Positions 48,598-56,155 of a stretch of 64,000 nt of DNA are shown one piece after another. Below the pieces are notes generated by a model that saw only the letters and a list, made by a program, of their open reading frames with translations, did no database searches and had not been told where the DNA came from. The DNA lies in contig NZ_FOWQ01000003.1 in NCBI RefSeq assembly GCF_900115505.1, positions 62,001 through 126,000 on the forward strand, in the 5' to 3' direction. A program made the position numbers and the translations under genes. Source of the DNA: Geodermatophilus dictyosporus. GTDB taxonomy: Bacteria > Actinomycetota > Actinomycetes > Mycobacteriales > Geodermatophilaceae. Each line of letters begins with the position of its first letter. Position 1 is the first letter of the stretch.

Positions 48598-50400
48598 TCA
48601 GCCCCGGCCGCTGCGGGTGGCGCGCCGGCCCTGCCGGGACCCCGAGCGCGGCCCGCGCCGCCCGCCGCGCGCGGGGTCCCGGCCGGTGTCGCGGCCGGGA
48701 CCCCGGCCGCGGGGGGCGCTGCACGGGCGGCAGGTGGAGAACCAGGGGGCGATGGCGGTCCCGCACTCGGCGCAGGCCGAGGACCGGCTGACCGCGATGG
48801 CGTCCGGGAGCATCTCGCTGATCGCCTCGGCGCACTCCTCCTCGACCCAGGCGGCGTCGTCGGCGTCCAGGCCGGCGACGCCGGGGAACTGCCGGAGCAG
48901 CGTCTGCGCGTCACGGGCGGCCGCCGCGGCCTGCTCGTACTCCTCGACCGAGCCGCCGACGGGCACGTCGGGCAGCACGAGCTCCGGGGCGACGGGCAGT
49001 CCGGCCGCGTGCCGCAGCGCCGCCCGCGCCAGTACCAGCCAGCGGGTGCGGCGCGGCGGCTGGTAGTCGATGGCCAGGGTGACCAGCCGCCAGACGGTGT
49101 GCAGGTCGCCGGCGGCGCCGAGCGGTCCGCGCAGCAGCGGCAGCAGCGCCTGCACCCGCAGCACCAGGCTGGTGACGTCGTCCGGCGTCACCGCCTCGTC
49201 GCGGGTGGCCGCGCGGGCCCACGCCTGCCAGCGGACCAGCGCCTCGGGGAGGTCGACCGCCTCCAGCGCGCCGAGGTCGGCGAGTTCCGGCCGCAGCCGC
49301 GGCGCCCGCCGGGGCAGGTCGCTGGCCCGGTCACCGCGGGCGACCTCGGCGCCGTGGGACACCAGCGCCGTCGACGGCTTGAGCCCCCGCACGCCGGTGA
49401 GGACGCCGACCGTGCCGTGGCCGGTCAGCCCGTAGCGGCCGGCCCGCCCGGCGATCTGCGCGGCCTCCCAGCTGCGCAGCGGCCGCAGCTCCGTGCCGTC
49501 GAACTTCGTCGTCTCGGCGAACAGCACGGTGGTGGCCGGCACGTTGATGCCGTGGCCGATGACGTCGGTGGTGACCAGGACGTCGAGCTCCCCGGTGGTG
49601 AACCGCTGGATGACCTCGCGCCGGGTGGCCGGGGGCAGCGCGCCGTAGAGGACGCCGACCCGGCCCGGCCGGTGCCGGTCGAGCTCGGCGGCGACGGCGT
49701 AGACGGTCTTGCGGGAGAAGGCGACGACGAGGGTCTGCGGCCGGACGCCGGTGGTGCGGACCGGGGCGCGCAGCACGTCGAGCCGGGACAGCCGCTGGTG
49801 GGTGACGACCTCGACGGACCCGGCGTCGTCGACCAGCGGCGCCAGCAGCGGGTGGGCCTCGGCAGCCGAGATCAGGTGCATCTCGCGGTACTCGCCGGTG
49901 AGCAGCAGCCGCGCCCAGTGGTGGCCGCGGTCGGGGTCGGCGACCCAGTGCGACTCGTCGAGCACGAGCAGCTCACCGCGCAGCGGCGCCTTCTCCACCG
50001 TGCAGCAGACGACCGGCGCGTGCGGGTCGACCTCCTCCTCGCCGGTGGACAGGCCGACCGTGCCCGCGGGCAGCAGGGCGGAGAGCTTGGCGTAGGCCTC
50101 GTGCGCGAGCTGGCGCAGCGGCGCGGCGTAGACCCCGGAGCCGGTGGCGGCCAGGGCCTGCAGCGACTCGTACGTCTTGCCGGAGTTGGTCGGGCCGAGG
50201 TGGAAGACGACGCGCTCGGGCGGGGTGCTGCGGACGGGCAGCTCCGGCGCGGCGCCCTCGACCCACGACTGCTGGGCGCGGCGCTCCTCGCGGGCGGCCT
50301 CGCGGTCGGCGGCGCGGTCGGGGCTGGTCGCGGGACGCTCCTCGGCGGGCAGCCGCCGGCGACGGCGGGCGGTGGACGGCGGGGGGACGGTCTCGGGCAG
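48598..50400 (-). CDS. SUV3-like superfamily 2 helicase with CTG start
   Basis: This is a 600-residue RNA/DNA helicase-like protein. Walker A is GPTNSGKT (residues 69-76), motif II is DESHW near 148, motif V reads TTDVIGHGINVPATTVLFAE, and motif VI is QIAGRAGRYG. These match SUV3/SUPV3L1, known from mitochondria as an RNA helicase. A C-terminal zinc-knuckle-like part has CAECGTAIAPWFSTCRPC, followed by a basic tail. The first GTG in frame (49998) would delete Walker A, and no ATG or GTG lies upstream of it. CTG at 50400 has AAGGA at 6 nt spacing (50407-50411), so I propose CTG initiation. The first 40 residues are charged and disordered. Confidence 0.88.
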   Translation of the reverse strand: MPETVPPPSTARRRRRLPAEERPATSPDRAADREAAREERRAQQSWVEGAAPELPVRSTPPERVVFHLGPTNSGKTYESLQALAATGSGVYAAPLRQLAHEAYAKLSALLPAGTVGLSTGEEEVDPHAPVVCCTVEKAPLRGELLVLDESHWVADPDRGHHWARLLLTGEYREMHLISAAEAHPLLAPLVDDAGSVEVVTHQRLSRLDVLRAPVRTTGVRPQTLVVAFSRKTVYAVAAELDRHRPGRVGVLYGALPPATRREVIQRFTTGELDVLVTTDVIGHGINVPATTVLFAETTKFDGTELRPLRSWEAAQIAGRAGRYGLTGHGTVGVLTGVRGLKPSTALVSHGAEVARGDRASDLPRRAPRLRPELADLGALEAVDLPEALVRWQAWARAATRDEAVTPDDVTSLVLRVQALLPLLRGPLGAAGDLHTVWRLVTLAIDYQPPRRTRWLVLARAALRHAAGLPVAPELVLPDVPVGGSVEEYEQAAAAARDAQTLLRQFPGVAGLDADDAAWVEEECAEAISEMLPDAIAVSRSSACAECGTAIAPWFSTCRPCSAPRGRGPGRDTGRDPARGGRRGPRSGSRQGRRATRSGRG

Positions 50401-50689
50401 GGGGTGTCCTTCGGTCGACGTGCGGGCAGGAGGTCGACACGGGGAACCCGCGGACCCTTTCCTGCACGAACACCGGCCGGGGCCGGTTCATGCCCGCGGA
50501 CCCGGTGGCGGGCCGGACGTGGGCGCCGGAGGGCGCGGTGCGCTCGCACGGCACCGGGGTCGCTGGAGCTCGACGTGTCCGGGGGCGACGCCCGCGACAC
50601 CGGGCTCCACGCGAGTTCCGGCTACCGCGTCGTCACCGGCAGGTGCGCGAGGACCTCGTGTCCTGACCCGGCACCCGCCGGCAGGACGC

Positions 50690-50725
50690 GGACGGGCCGG
50701 GCAGCCGCAGCTGCCCGGCCCGTCC
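50690..50725 (-). terminator. Strong hairpin terminator after PRC-barrel gene
   Basis: A perfect 16-bp stem, GGACGGGCCGGGCAGC and its complement, with the loop CGCA. It lies 15 bp past the stop of the PRC-barrel gene. The rest of the 50401-50740 gap holds no convincing gene; it should contain the helicase promoter, which I cannot place. Confidence 0.85.
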
Positions 50726-50740
50726 GGGGTGTGGCGTCGC

Positions 50741-51595
50741 TCAGCGCCGGGGGTCGACCCCGTCGGTGTCGACGTCGATCTGCTCCTTGCGGACGTCGCC
50801 GCTCACGGTCTCCTGGCCGGTGACCGTCTCGGTGTCCAGGCGGACCCGCTCGACCGGGGTGGCCTCGGTGGAGACGACGGGACGCTCGGCGTGCAGCGTG
50901 ACCTCGTGCTCCTCCTCGGAGATGGTGGGGCCGTCGAGGGCGTTGCCGACGTTGGCGTCGGTGATCGGCTCGCGCTCGACCCGCACCTCCTCGTGCGACA
51001 CCGGCACGGTCGCCGTCTCGCGCTCGGTGGTGACGTACTTGCGCAGCCGGGCGCGGCCGGCCTCGACGCGCTGGGTGCCCACCTCGAGGTGCTCCTCGGA
51101 GCGGGTCATGGCGCTGTCGGTGGTCGGGCCGGAGGTGTCGCGGCCCACGGCGCGGCCCTGCACGTCGTCGTAGACGCCGTCGCCGTCGCGGTCGGTGCGG
51201 GTGCCCGCGGTACCGGTGCCCACGGTGCCGGCCGCCGCCTGGGTGGTCTCGGTGGTGGTCTGGGTGGTCTGCGTGCCGGTGCCGCTGCCGAGGCCGTAGT
51301 AGCGGTAGAGCTCCTGCTCCTCCTGCGGGGACAGGTGGCCGTCGGTGTCGATCTTCGGCGCGTCCTTGACCTTGGCCTTCTCGTACGGGAAGCGGATCGA
51401 GTCGCCGGACACCTCGGCCTGGGCCAGCGGGACGAAGGTCTCCTTGGTGCCGAACAGGCCGGTGTGCACCGTCGCCCACTCGGGGCGGCCGGTCTCGTCG
51501 TCGAGGTAGACCTCGCCGATCTTGCCCAGCTTGTCGCCGTCGCGATCGACGGCGGTGCCGCCGATGACCTGCTGGATCTGCTGCTCGGAGATCAT
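50741..51595 (-). CDS. PRC-barrel / DUF2382 (YsnF-like) stress protein
   Basis: This 284-residue protein has an N-terminal PRC-barrel (VDRDGDKLGKIGEVYLDDET and FVPLAQAEVSGDSIRFPY), a Thr/Gly-rich linker with a Ca-binding-like DRDGDGVYDDV, and a C-terminal DUF2382 domain (LRKYVTTERETATVPVSHEE, VRVEREPIT). DUF2382 (YsnF/AvaK) proteins are general-stress proteins in other bacteria. No signal peptide is seen. ATG has GAGGAG upstream. A palindrome GTTTAC-GGG-GTAAAC lies about 100 bp upstream, between this gene and a divergent TetR gene. Confidence 0.92.
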   Translation of the reverse strand: MISEQQIQQVIGGTAVDRDGDKLGKIGEVYLDDETGRPEWATVHTGLFGTKETFVPLAQAEVSGDSIRFPYEKAKVKDAPKIDTDGHLSPQEEQELYRYYGLGSGTGTQTTQTTTETTQAAAGTVGTGTAGTRTDRDGDGVYDDVQGRAVGRDTSGPTTDSAMTRSEEHLEVGTQRVEAGRARLRKYVTTERETATVPVSHEEVRVEREPITDANVGNALDGPTISEEEHEVTLHAERPVVSTEATPVERVRLDTETVTGQETVSGDVRKEQIDVDTDGVDPRR

Positions 51596-51691
51596 GCTGC
51601 TCCTCGGGGTCGGGCGCGAGAGTGCGCGCACGGTGCTCTCGTGCGCGTCGACCTGCCCCCGGCGGGGGCGGCGTTCCAGGGGTGCCCGTCC

Positions 51692-51706
51692 GTTTACGGG
51701 GTAAAC
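51692..51706. promoter_or_regulatory. Palindrome in the PRC-barrel/TetR divergent region
   Basis: A perfect dyad, GTTTAC-GGG-GTAAAC, is the most AT-rich patch of the region. It is a candidate operator for the adjacent TetR regulator. The GGGTAA part also resembles a stress-sigma -10 element. Confidence 0.6.
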
Positions 51707-51828
51707 ACGGCTCTCGTGCCGGCCGCCGGGGGTGGGCGGCCTCACCGCAGCCCGCCCTCCGCTACCCGGCCGGAGCGGAGAGGATGCGGGGCAGTGCGGT
51801 CCCGCGTGCCGGGGGAGAGGAGGTCCGC

Positions 51829-52593
51829 GTGGTCGACGACGCGCAGGACCCGGACACGCCGCAGGCGCGCGGCGGCGCGGCGGCCACCATCCCGACCACG
51901 CCCCCCGGCGCCGGCCGCCGCCCGCTCGACCGGCGGCGGGTCCTCGGCGCGGCGGTCTCCTTCATCGACGAGCACGGCATCGAGGCGCTCACCATGCGCC
52001 GGCTGGGCAACCACCTCGGCGTCGAGGGGATGGCGCTGTACCGCCACGTCAGCAGCCGCGAGGGGCTGCTCGACGGCGTCGTGGAGACCGTGGTCGACGA
52101 GCTGTACGGCGACCCCGACGTGTTCCTCGAGCCGAGGCACGGCTGGCAGGACTACCTGCAGCGGCTCGCGCACGGGGTGCGGCGGCTCGCACTGGCCCAC
52201 CCGGCGGTGTTCCCGCTGGTGGCCACGCGCCCGCCGGCGGCGCCGTGGGTGCGGCCGCCGCTGCGCAGCCTGCGCTGGCTGGAGTCCTTCCTCGACGCGC
52301 TGACCGGCAGCGGCTTCTCCGACGGCGCCGCGGTGGCCGCCTACCGGGCCTACACCGGCTTCCTGCTCGGGCACCTGCTGCTCGAGGTGTCGGCGCGCGG
52401 CGTGCCGATCAGCTCGCACGACGAGGAGGCCGACGCGGCGTCCCCGCCGGCCGGGGCGCTCGACGGCTACCCGCACGTCCGGCGGCTGGAGCCGCTGCTG
52501 TCGGAGGACGAGTCGGCGGCGGAGTTCGAGGAGGCGCTCGAGGAGCTGCTCGAGCGGCTGGAGCGCATCCTCCGGGAGTCCCGCCGCGGCTGA
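51829..52593 (+). CDS. TetR-family regulator with TetR_C C-terminal domain
   Basis: This 254-residue protein has a helix-turn-helix IEALTMRRLGNHLGVEGMALYRHV, which is the TetR-class variant with an MALYRHV recognition helix. The C-terminal ligand domain (YLQRLAHGVRRLALAHPAVFPLV) resembles the TetR_C family found in tetracycline-type repressors. A disordered N-terminal part of about 40 residues precedes the domain, and an acidic C-terminus (DESAAEFEEALEELLERLER) follows. GTG has GAGAGGAGG upstream. It is divergent from the PRC-barrel stress gene and probably binds the palindrome between them. Confidence 0.9.
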   Translation: MVDDAQDPDTPQARGGAAATIPTTPPGAGRRPLDRRRVLGAAVSFIDEHGIEALTMRRLGNHLGVEGMALYRHVSSREGLLDGVVETVVDELYGDPDVFLEPRHGWQDYLQRLAHGVRRLALAHPAVFPLVATRPPAAPWVRPPLRSLRWLESFLDALTGSGFSDGAAVAAYRAYTGFLLGHLLLEVSARGVPISSHDEEADAASPPAGALDGYPHVRRLEPLLSEDESAAEFEEALEELLERLERILRESRRG

Positions 52594-52634
52594 TCGCCGG
52601 GGTGCCGACGGCGGCCGGGGCGCGCCCGGCGGGT

Positions 52635-52640
52635 TAGCCT
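52635..52640 (+). promoter_or_regulatory. -10 box of tRNA-Ser
   Basis: TAGCCT ends 10 nt before the mature 5' end of the tRNA, at the right place for a stable-RNA promoter. Confidence 0.5.
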
Positions 52641-52650
52641 CGACCGGCCA

Positions 52651-52737
52651 GGAGGGCTCGCCTAGCGGCCGATGGCGGCGGTCTTGAAAACCGCTATGGG
52701 GTCACACCCATCGTGGGTTCGAATCCCACGCCCTCCG
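52651..52737 (+). tRNA. tRNA-Ser (anticodon TGA)
   Basis: The 87-nt sequence folds as a type II tRNA. The acceptor arms are GGAGGGC and GCCCTCC with discriminator G. The anticodon loop is CTTGAAA, giving anticodon TGA. A long variable arm lies around 52693-52712, and the T arm contains GGTTCGAATCC. CCA is not encoded. It reads UCA and related serine codons. It sits directly upstream of a compositionally distinct gene. Confidence 0.97.
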
Positions 52738-52867
52738 CCCTGGGCAGCGGACCCGCGCCACCCGAGGTCCGAGGGGTGGATCCCGTGTCCCCGACTCCCC
52801 GCCACATCCGGTAGGTGGTGGCACCGGCGCAGGGAGTCGACCTCATCCGCACGACTGACGACGCGCG

Positions 52868-52894
52868 ACCCGGGGGTTGCACACCACCCCGGGT
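52868..52894 (+). terminator. Hairpin in tRNA-to-SGNH-gene interval
   Basis: Arms ACCCGGGG and CCCCGGGT with a 10-nt loop. The 306 bp between the tRNA and the next gene hold no convincing reading frame besides this. It probably ends the tRNA transcript. Confidence 0.45.
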
Positions 52895-53043
52895 GTCCGG
52901 CATGCGGCGCGCTGTACGGGCTGGACGCCGCAGAGGGCTCCGGGCATGCTGTGCCACCCCTGGCGACCGCACGGCACACCGCTGAGGACCCAGCGGTGCA
53001 GTGGTGGACAGTCCATCGACCGCCGAGTTCGAGGAGCCCCACC

Positions 53044-55923
53044 GTGTTGCGAATCCTCCGGTCCGGCGTGGTCGTGAACCGGCGACTACGGGCTGGTGAG
53101 CGAGCGGTCATCAGCGCTGAGCAGTCGCCCCGCACCTGGGCCCAGGTGGCCGCGACCGGCTCGGTCCCGCACGCCGGCGGCCTCCTACCGATCAAGCCAC
53201 CCCTCGATCTCGACCTCCTGGAAGCGGTCCTGCCGAGATCGGAGATCCGGCGACGCCTGGCCAGGATCGCCGCGGTCCTCGACGCGCGCGGCGTCACAGA
53301 ACCCTTCACCGGGTCCCCGCTGCAGCTCGGCGAGCACACGCTGGTCATGCCCGGGCTGGTGACCAAGGACCACCGCACCGACGCGGGAGCGCAGAAGACG
53401 CTCGGCGGGCTCAAGGTGGTCGACCTGGCGGATCCTCAGCGGCTGGCCCTCCGCGGCGCACTCGTGAACGCTCGTGAACTCCGAGGTGACCCTCTCGTCG
53501 AGGAGGAGGGCGGACCCACGGAGGCCTACTGGATCGCCCCGGAGATCCGCATCCCCGCCGACGGCACGGTCATCTTCTCCGAGCAGACCGACCACCTGAC
53601 CGTGATGACTCCGCGGCTGGTCGTCGGAGAGAACGTGGTGTTCCAGTGGAGATCCGCCCGGAACACGTCGTCGCCGAAGTCGAAGCCGCCACCGGCCGGG
53701 CCCCAGAAGTCCACGGACACCGTCGGAGGAACGGGGTTCACAGGCCTGGGCGGTGGGGGCGGCGACGACGGCCTCGATGGCGCGGACGGCCGTTTCCTGG
53801 AGCTGTGGGCTCTGCAGATCGTCGGGTCCCCCTACCTCGACTTCAGCGGGCAGAGGGGGCAGGACGGCCAGGACGGTGGACGAGGTGGGCGCGGTGGAAC
53901 GGGCGGTCCGGGACGGGACGCCGAGTTCAACACCTGGATCACCGGCAACGTCGATCCGATCAACCCGTGCAAGCGGTTCGCCACGTTCGGAGGACACGGC
54001 GGCAGAGGCGGGGCCGGCGGGCGCGGCGGAGACGGAGGCAGGGGCGGCGACGGCGGCCGGATCGAGATCTACGCCCTTCCGGCCAGCCTGGGCAGGCTGA
54101 CGGACGACCTGCGCGTCCTGTTCGGCCCCGGTGGCGGCGGAAGTCAGGGCCGTGGCGGCCCGGGCGGTGACGGCGGCCCGGCCGGGCCACGCGGGAGGAC
54201 GGTCACGTCCGCGCCCGAGGTCTTCACCTGCGGCCTCGCGGACAACGCGGAACCCGGGAACACCGGGCTCTCCGGTGACCCGGGTGGCGACGGGGTCGGC
54301 GGGGCACCGGGGGAGCTGCCGCCCCGGGGTGTCGCGTTGACCGCGATCGAGGAAGAGGACTTCCGCAACGCGCTGCTGCGTCCCCTCATCCGAAGGGTCA
54401 GCCCCAAGGTGCTGTCCCCCGGTACCCAGATCAGCGTCTTCGGTCGCAACTTCACCGAGACCGACCAGGTGAGACTCAACGGAGTCGTGCTGGAGAGCAC
54501 CTTCCGTCGGGCCGACCTGATCGTCGCCGACGCACCCGACAGCGTGCCGGCAGAGGGTCGCCTCGCCGTCGTGCAGACCGATGGGACGGAGGCGGACTTC
54601 CCCGTCTACGGCCGTCCCCACATCACGGGCGTGACCAGCGCGGTACCACGCCGGGGCACGAGGATCCGGCCCGGTGGGTCGGTGAGCGTCAGAGGCTCCA
54701 GCTTCAGCGAGCGCAGCGAGGTGCACGTCAACGGAGTGGCCGCGGCCGACACCCTCTGCGTCAGCGGCACCGAACTCCGCGCCACCGCGCTACGACCGTT
54801 CGACAGTCCCGACCTCCAGGGCGACGGGCCGCAGGGCGAGCCAGTGGTGGTGACCGTCGTCAACCGGCAGCCCGGGTTCGGCGTCATCGGCTCCAACGAG
54901 TTCCGGATCACGCTCGACACGGTGCGCATGCTGGTGATCGGTGACTCGATCATGTGGGGGCAAGGACTGTTCGAGGGGGAGAAGGCGTGGGCCCAGGTCC
55001 GGGACGACCTGCGCGAGCGCAACGGGGGCATCGCGGTCGACGTGACGGTCCTGGCCCACTCAGGAGCGGTGGTCCACGCGGACACGCCTGACGAGCTGGC
55101 CTCCTCGCCGGAGGTGCCACCGGGCAGGTTCGGCGGTGAGGTCAGCAAGTCGCGCCCCTCGATCGACGAACAGCTGACCGCGTTCCTGAACGGCACGGTG
55201 GAGGACGACACCATCGACTTCGTGCTGTTGGACGGCGGCGCCAACGACGTCACCGTCCAGGAGATGTTCCTCCCGCCACCGCTCGGCAAGGACATGCGCG
55301 AGCTGGCGCAACAGCACTGCCGCCGTGATCTGCGGGATCTGCTCACCCGAGTGTCGGAGACGCTGCCGGGTGCGAGCGTCATCGTGACCGGCTACTTCCC
55401 GATCGTCTCCACGCAGAGCGACCTCGCCCGGGTGAGCGTCCTCCTCGCCGCATTCGGCTTCGCTGTCGCCGAGGTCGGCAGCGCGGTCGCCTTGGTCGCC
55501 CTGGGGCCCGGTGGCGCCACCGTGGGCGCTGTGACGGCCCTCGCGCTGACCCCGGCCCTCTTCCTCGCCATCTGCGACCGTCAGGCCGATTGGGTCCGGT
55601 TCAGTACCGAGGCCATGTCCCAGGCGGTCGACGACGTACGCCCACTGTTCGACGCGGACCGCGCGGTCCGCTTCGTGTCACCGGGGTTCCGCACGGAGAA
55701 CGCCGTCTTCGCCCCGCAGTCCTTCGTCTTCGGGATCTCGGACGACTTCCGCCCTCTGGACCCCCTGGAGATCGCGGAGGCGCGGGCGGCGGTCTGCGCG
55801 GGCCACGAGGAGTCCCCGACCTGTGTGATCGCCTCCGTCGGCCACCCCAATCCGGCAGGGGCGACCGCGTACGCGCAGGCGATCAAGCAGGCCCTCGCCG
55901 AGATCTCCGACTCCATCCTCTGA
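53044..55923 (+). CDS. Large glycine-rich, IPT/TIG and SGNH-hydrolase protein
   Basis: This 959-residue protein is of mostly unknown type. Residues 1-225 are unassigned. Residues 228-430 form glycine-rich collagen-like tracts (GGRGGRGGTGGPG, GGRGGDGGRGGDGGR). Two IPT/TIG-like beta domains follow at about 447-524 and 525-625 (ISVFGRNFTETDQVRLNG, VSVRGSSFSERSEVHVNG). A C-terminal SGNH hydrolase has Ser635 in GDSIMWGQG, Asn734 in DGGANDV and His934 in GHPNPAG. A hydrophobic stretch of about 45 residues, perhaps membrane-active, is inserted in the hydrolase domain near 800-850. No signal peptide is visible, although the domains suggest a surface role. GTG has GAGGAG at 7 nt. Codon use is less GC-rich than its neighbours, and it sits next to tRNA-Ser, so I infer horizontal acquisition. 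Confidence 0.8.
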   Translation: MLRILRSGVVVNRRLRAGERAVISAEQSPRTWAQVAATGSVPHAGGLLPIKPPLDLDLLEAVLPRSEIRRRLARIAAVLDARGVTEPFTGSPLQLGEHTLVMPGLVTKDHRTDAGAQKTLGGLKVVDLADPQRLALRGALVNARELRGDPLVEEEGGPTEAYWIAPEIRIPADGTVIFSEQTDHLTVMTPRLVVGENVVFQWRSARNTSSPKSKPPPAGPQKSTDTVGGTGFTGLGGGGGDDGLDGADGRFLELWALQIVGSPYLDFSGQRGQDGQDGGRGGRGGTGGPGRDAEFNTWITGNVDPINPCKRFATFGGHGGRGGAGGRGGDGGRGGDGGRIEIYALPASLGRLTDDLRVLFGPGGGGSQGRGGPGGDGGPAGPRGRTVTSAPEVFTCGLADNAEPGNTGLSGDPGGDGVGGAPGELPPRGVALTAIEEEDFRNALLRPLIRRVSPKVLSPGTQISVFGRNFTETDQVRLNGVVLESTFRRADLIVADAPDSVPAEGRLAVVQTDGTEADFPVYGRPHITGVTSAVPRRGTRIRPGGSVSVRGSSFSERSEVHVNGVAAADTLCVSGTELRATALRPFDSPDLQGDGPQGEPVVVTVVNRQPGFGVIGSNEFRITLDTVRMLVIGDSIMWGQGLFEGEKAWAQVRDDLRERNGGIAVDVTVLAHSGAVVHADTPDELASSPEVPPGRFGGEVSKSRPSIDEQLTAFLNGTVEDDTIDFVLLDGGANDVTVQEMFLPPPLGKDMRELAQQHCRRDLRDLLTRVSETLPGASVIVTGYFPIVSTQSDLARVSVLLAAFGFAVAEVGSAVALVALGPGGATVGAVTALALTPALFLAICDRQADWVRFSTEAMSQAVDDVRPLFDADRAVRFVSPGFRTENAVFAPQSFVFGISDDFRPLDPLEIAEARAAVCAGHEESPTCVIASVGHPNPAGATAYAQAIKQALAEISDSIL

Positions 55924-56112
55924 TCCCTCGTCCCCCGGAGCGCGCGGTCGGCGAGGTCCACCGGGTGACCGAGGCCGGTGGCAGGCCCTTCACCGGCTGA
56001 CCGGCGGGAGGAACCGGACAGCCGCACCCGCGCCCCGCGGCGCGTCGCGGGCGGCTCGCGGGGACCCGCGCCCGTCGCGCCGGCGGACCGGGACGGCGGG
56101 CCTCCGCTGCCC

Positions 56113-56118
56113 TACCGT
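56113..56118 (+). promoter_or_regulatory. -10 box of PAS-GGDEF-EAL gene
   Basis: TACCGT, with expected initiation near 56125, leaves a leader of about 30 nt with AGGGGGG before the ATG at 56156. The rest of the 55924-56155 gap shows nothing recognisable. Confidence 0.45.
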
Positions 56119-56155
56119 GTCGTCCGCCCGCGCAGGGGTGTCGACAGGGGGGCTC

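Noticed and set aside
49998..50000. GTG at 49998 as helicase start
   Set aside because: It would remove the first 134 residues including Walker A, which is clearly coding and conserved.
52672..53043. Extension of the SGNH gene upstream through the tRNA region
   Set aside because: The frame is open but overlaps tRNA-Ser. A good GTG with GAGGAG exists at 53044, and the upstream translation lacks protein-like character.
53728..54330. PE-PGRS family label for the glycine-rich region
   Set aside because: There is no PE domain, and the repeat pattern is more collagen-like. The similarity is compositional only.
52651..55923. Complete integrative element at tRNA-Ser
   Set aside because: No integrase gene and no second copy of the tRNA 3' end were seen. 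Only the position and composition hint at transfer.
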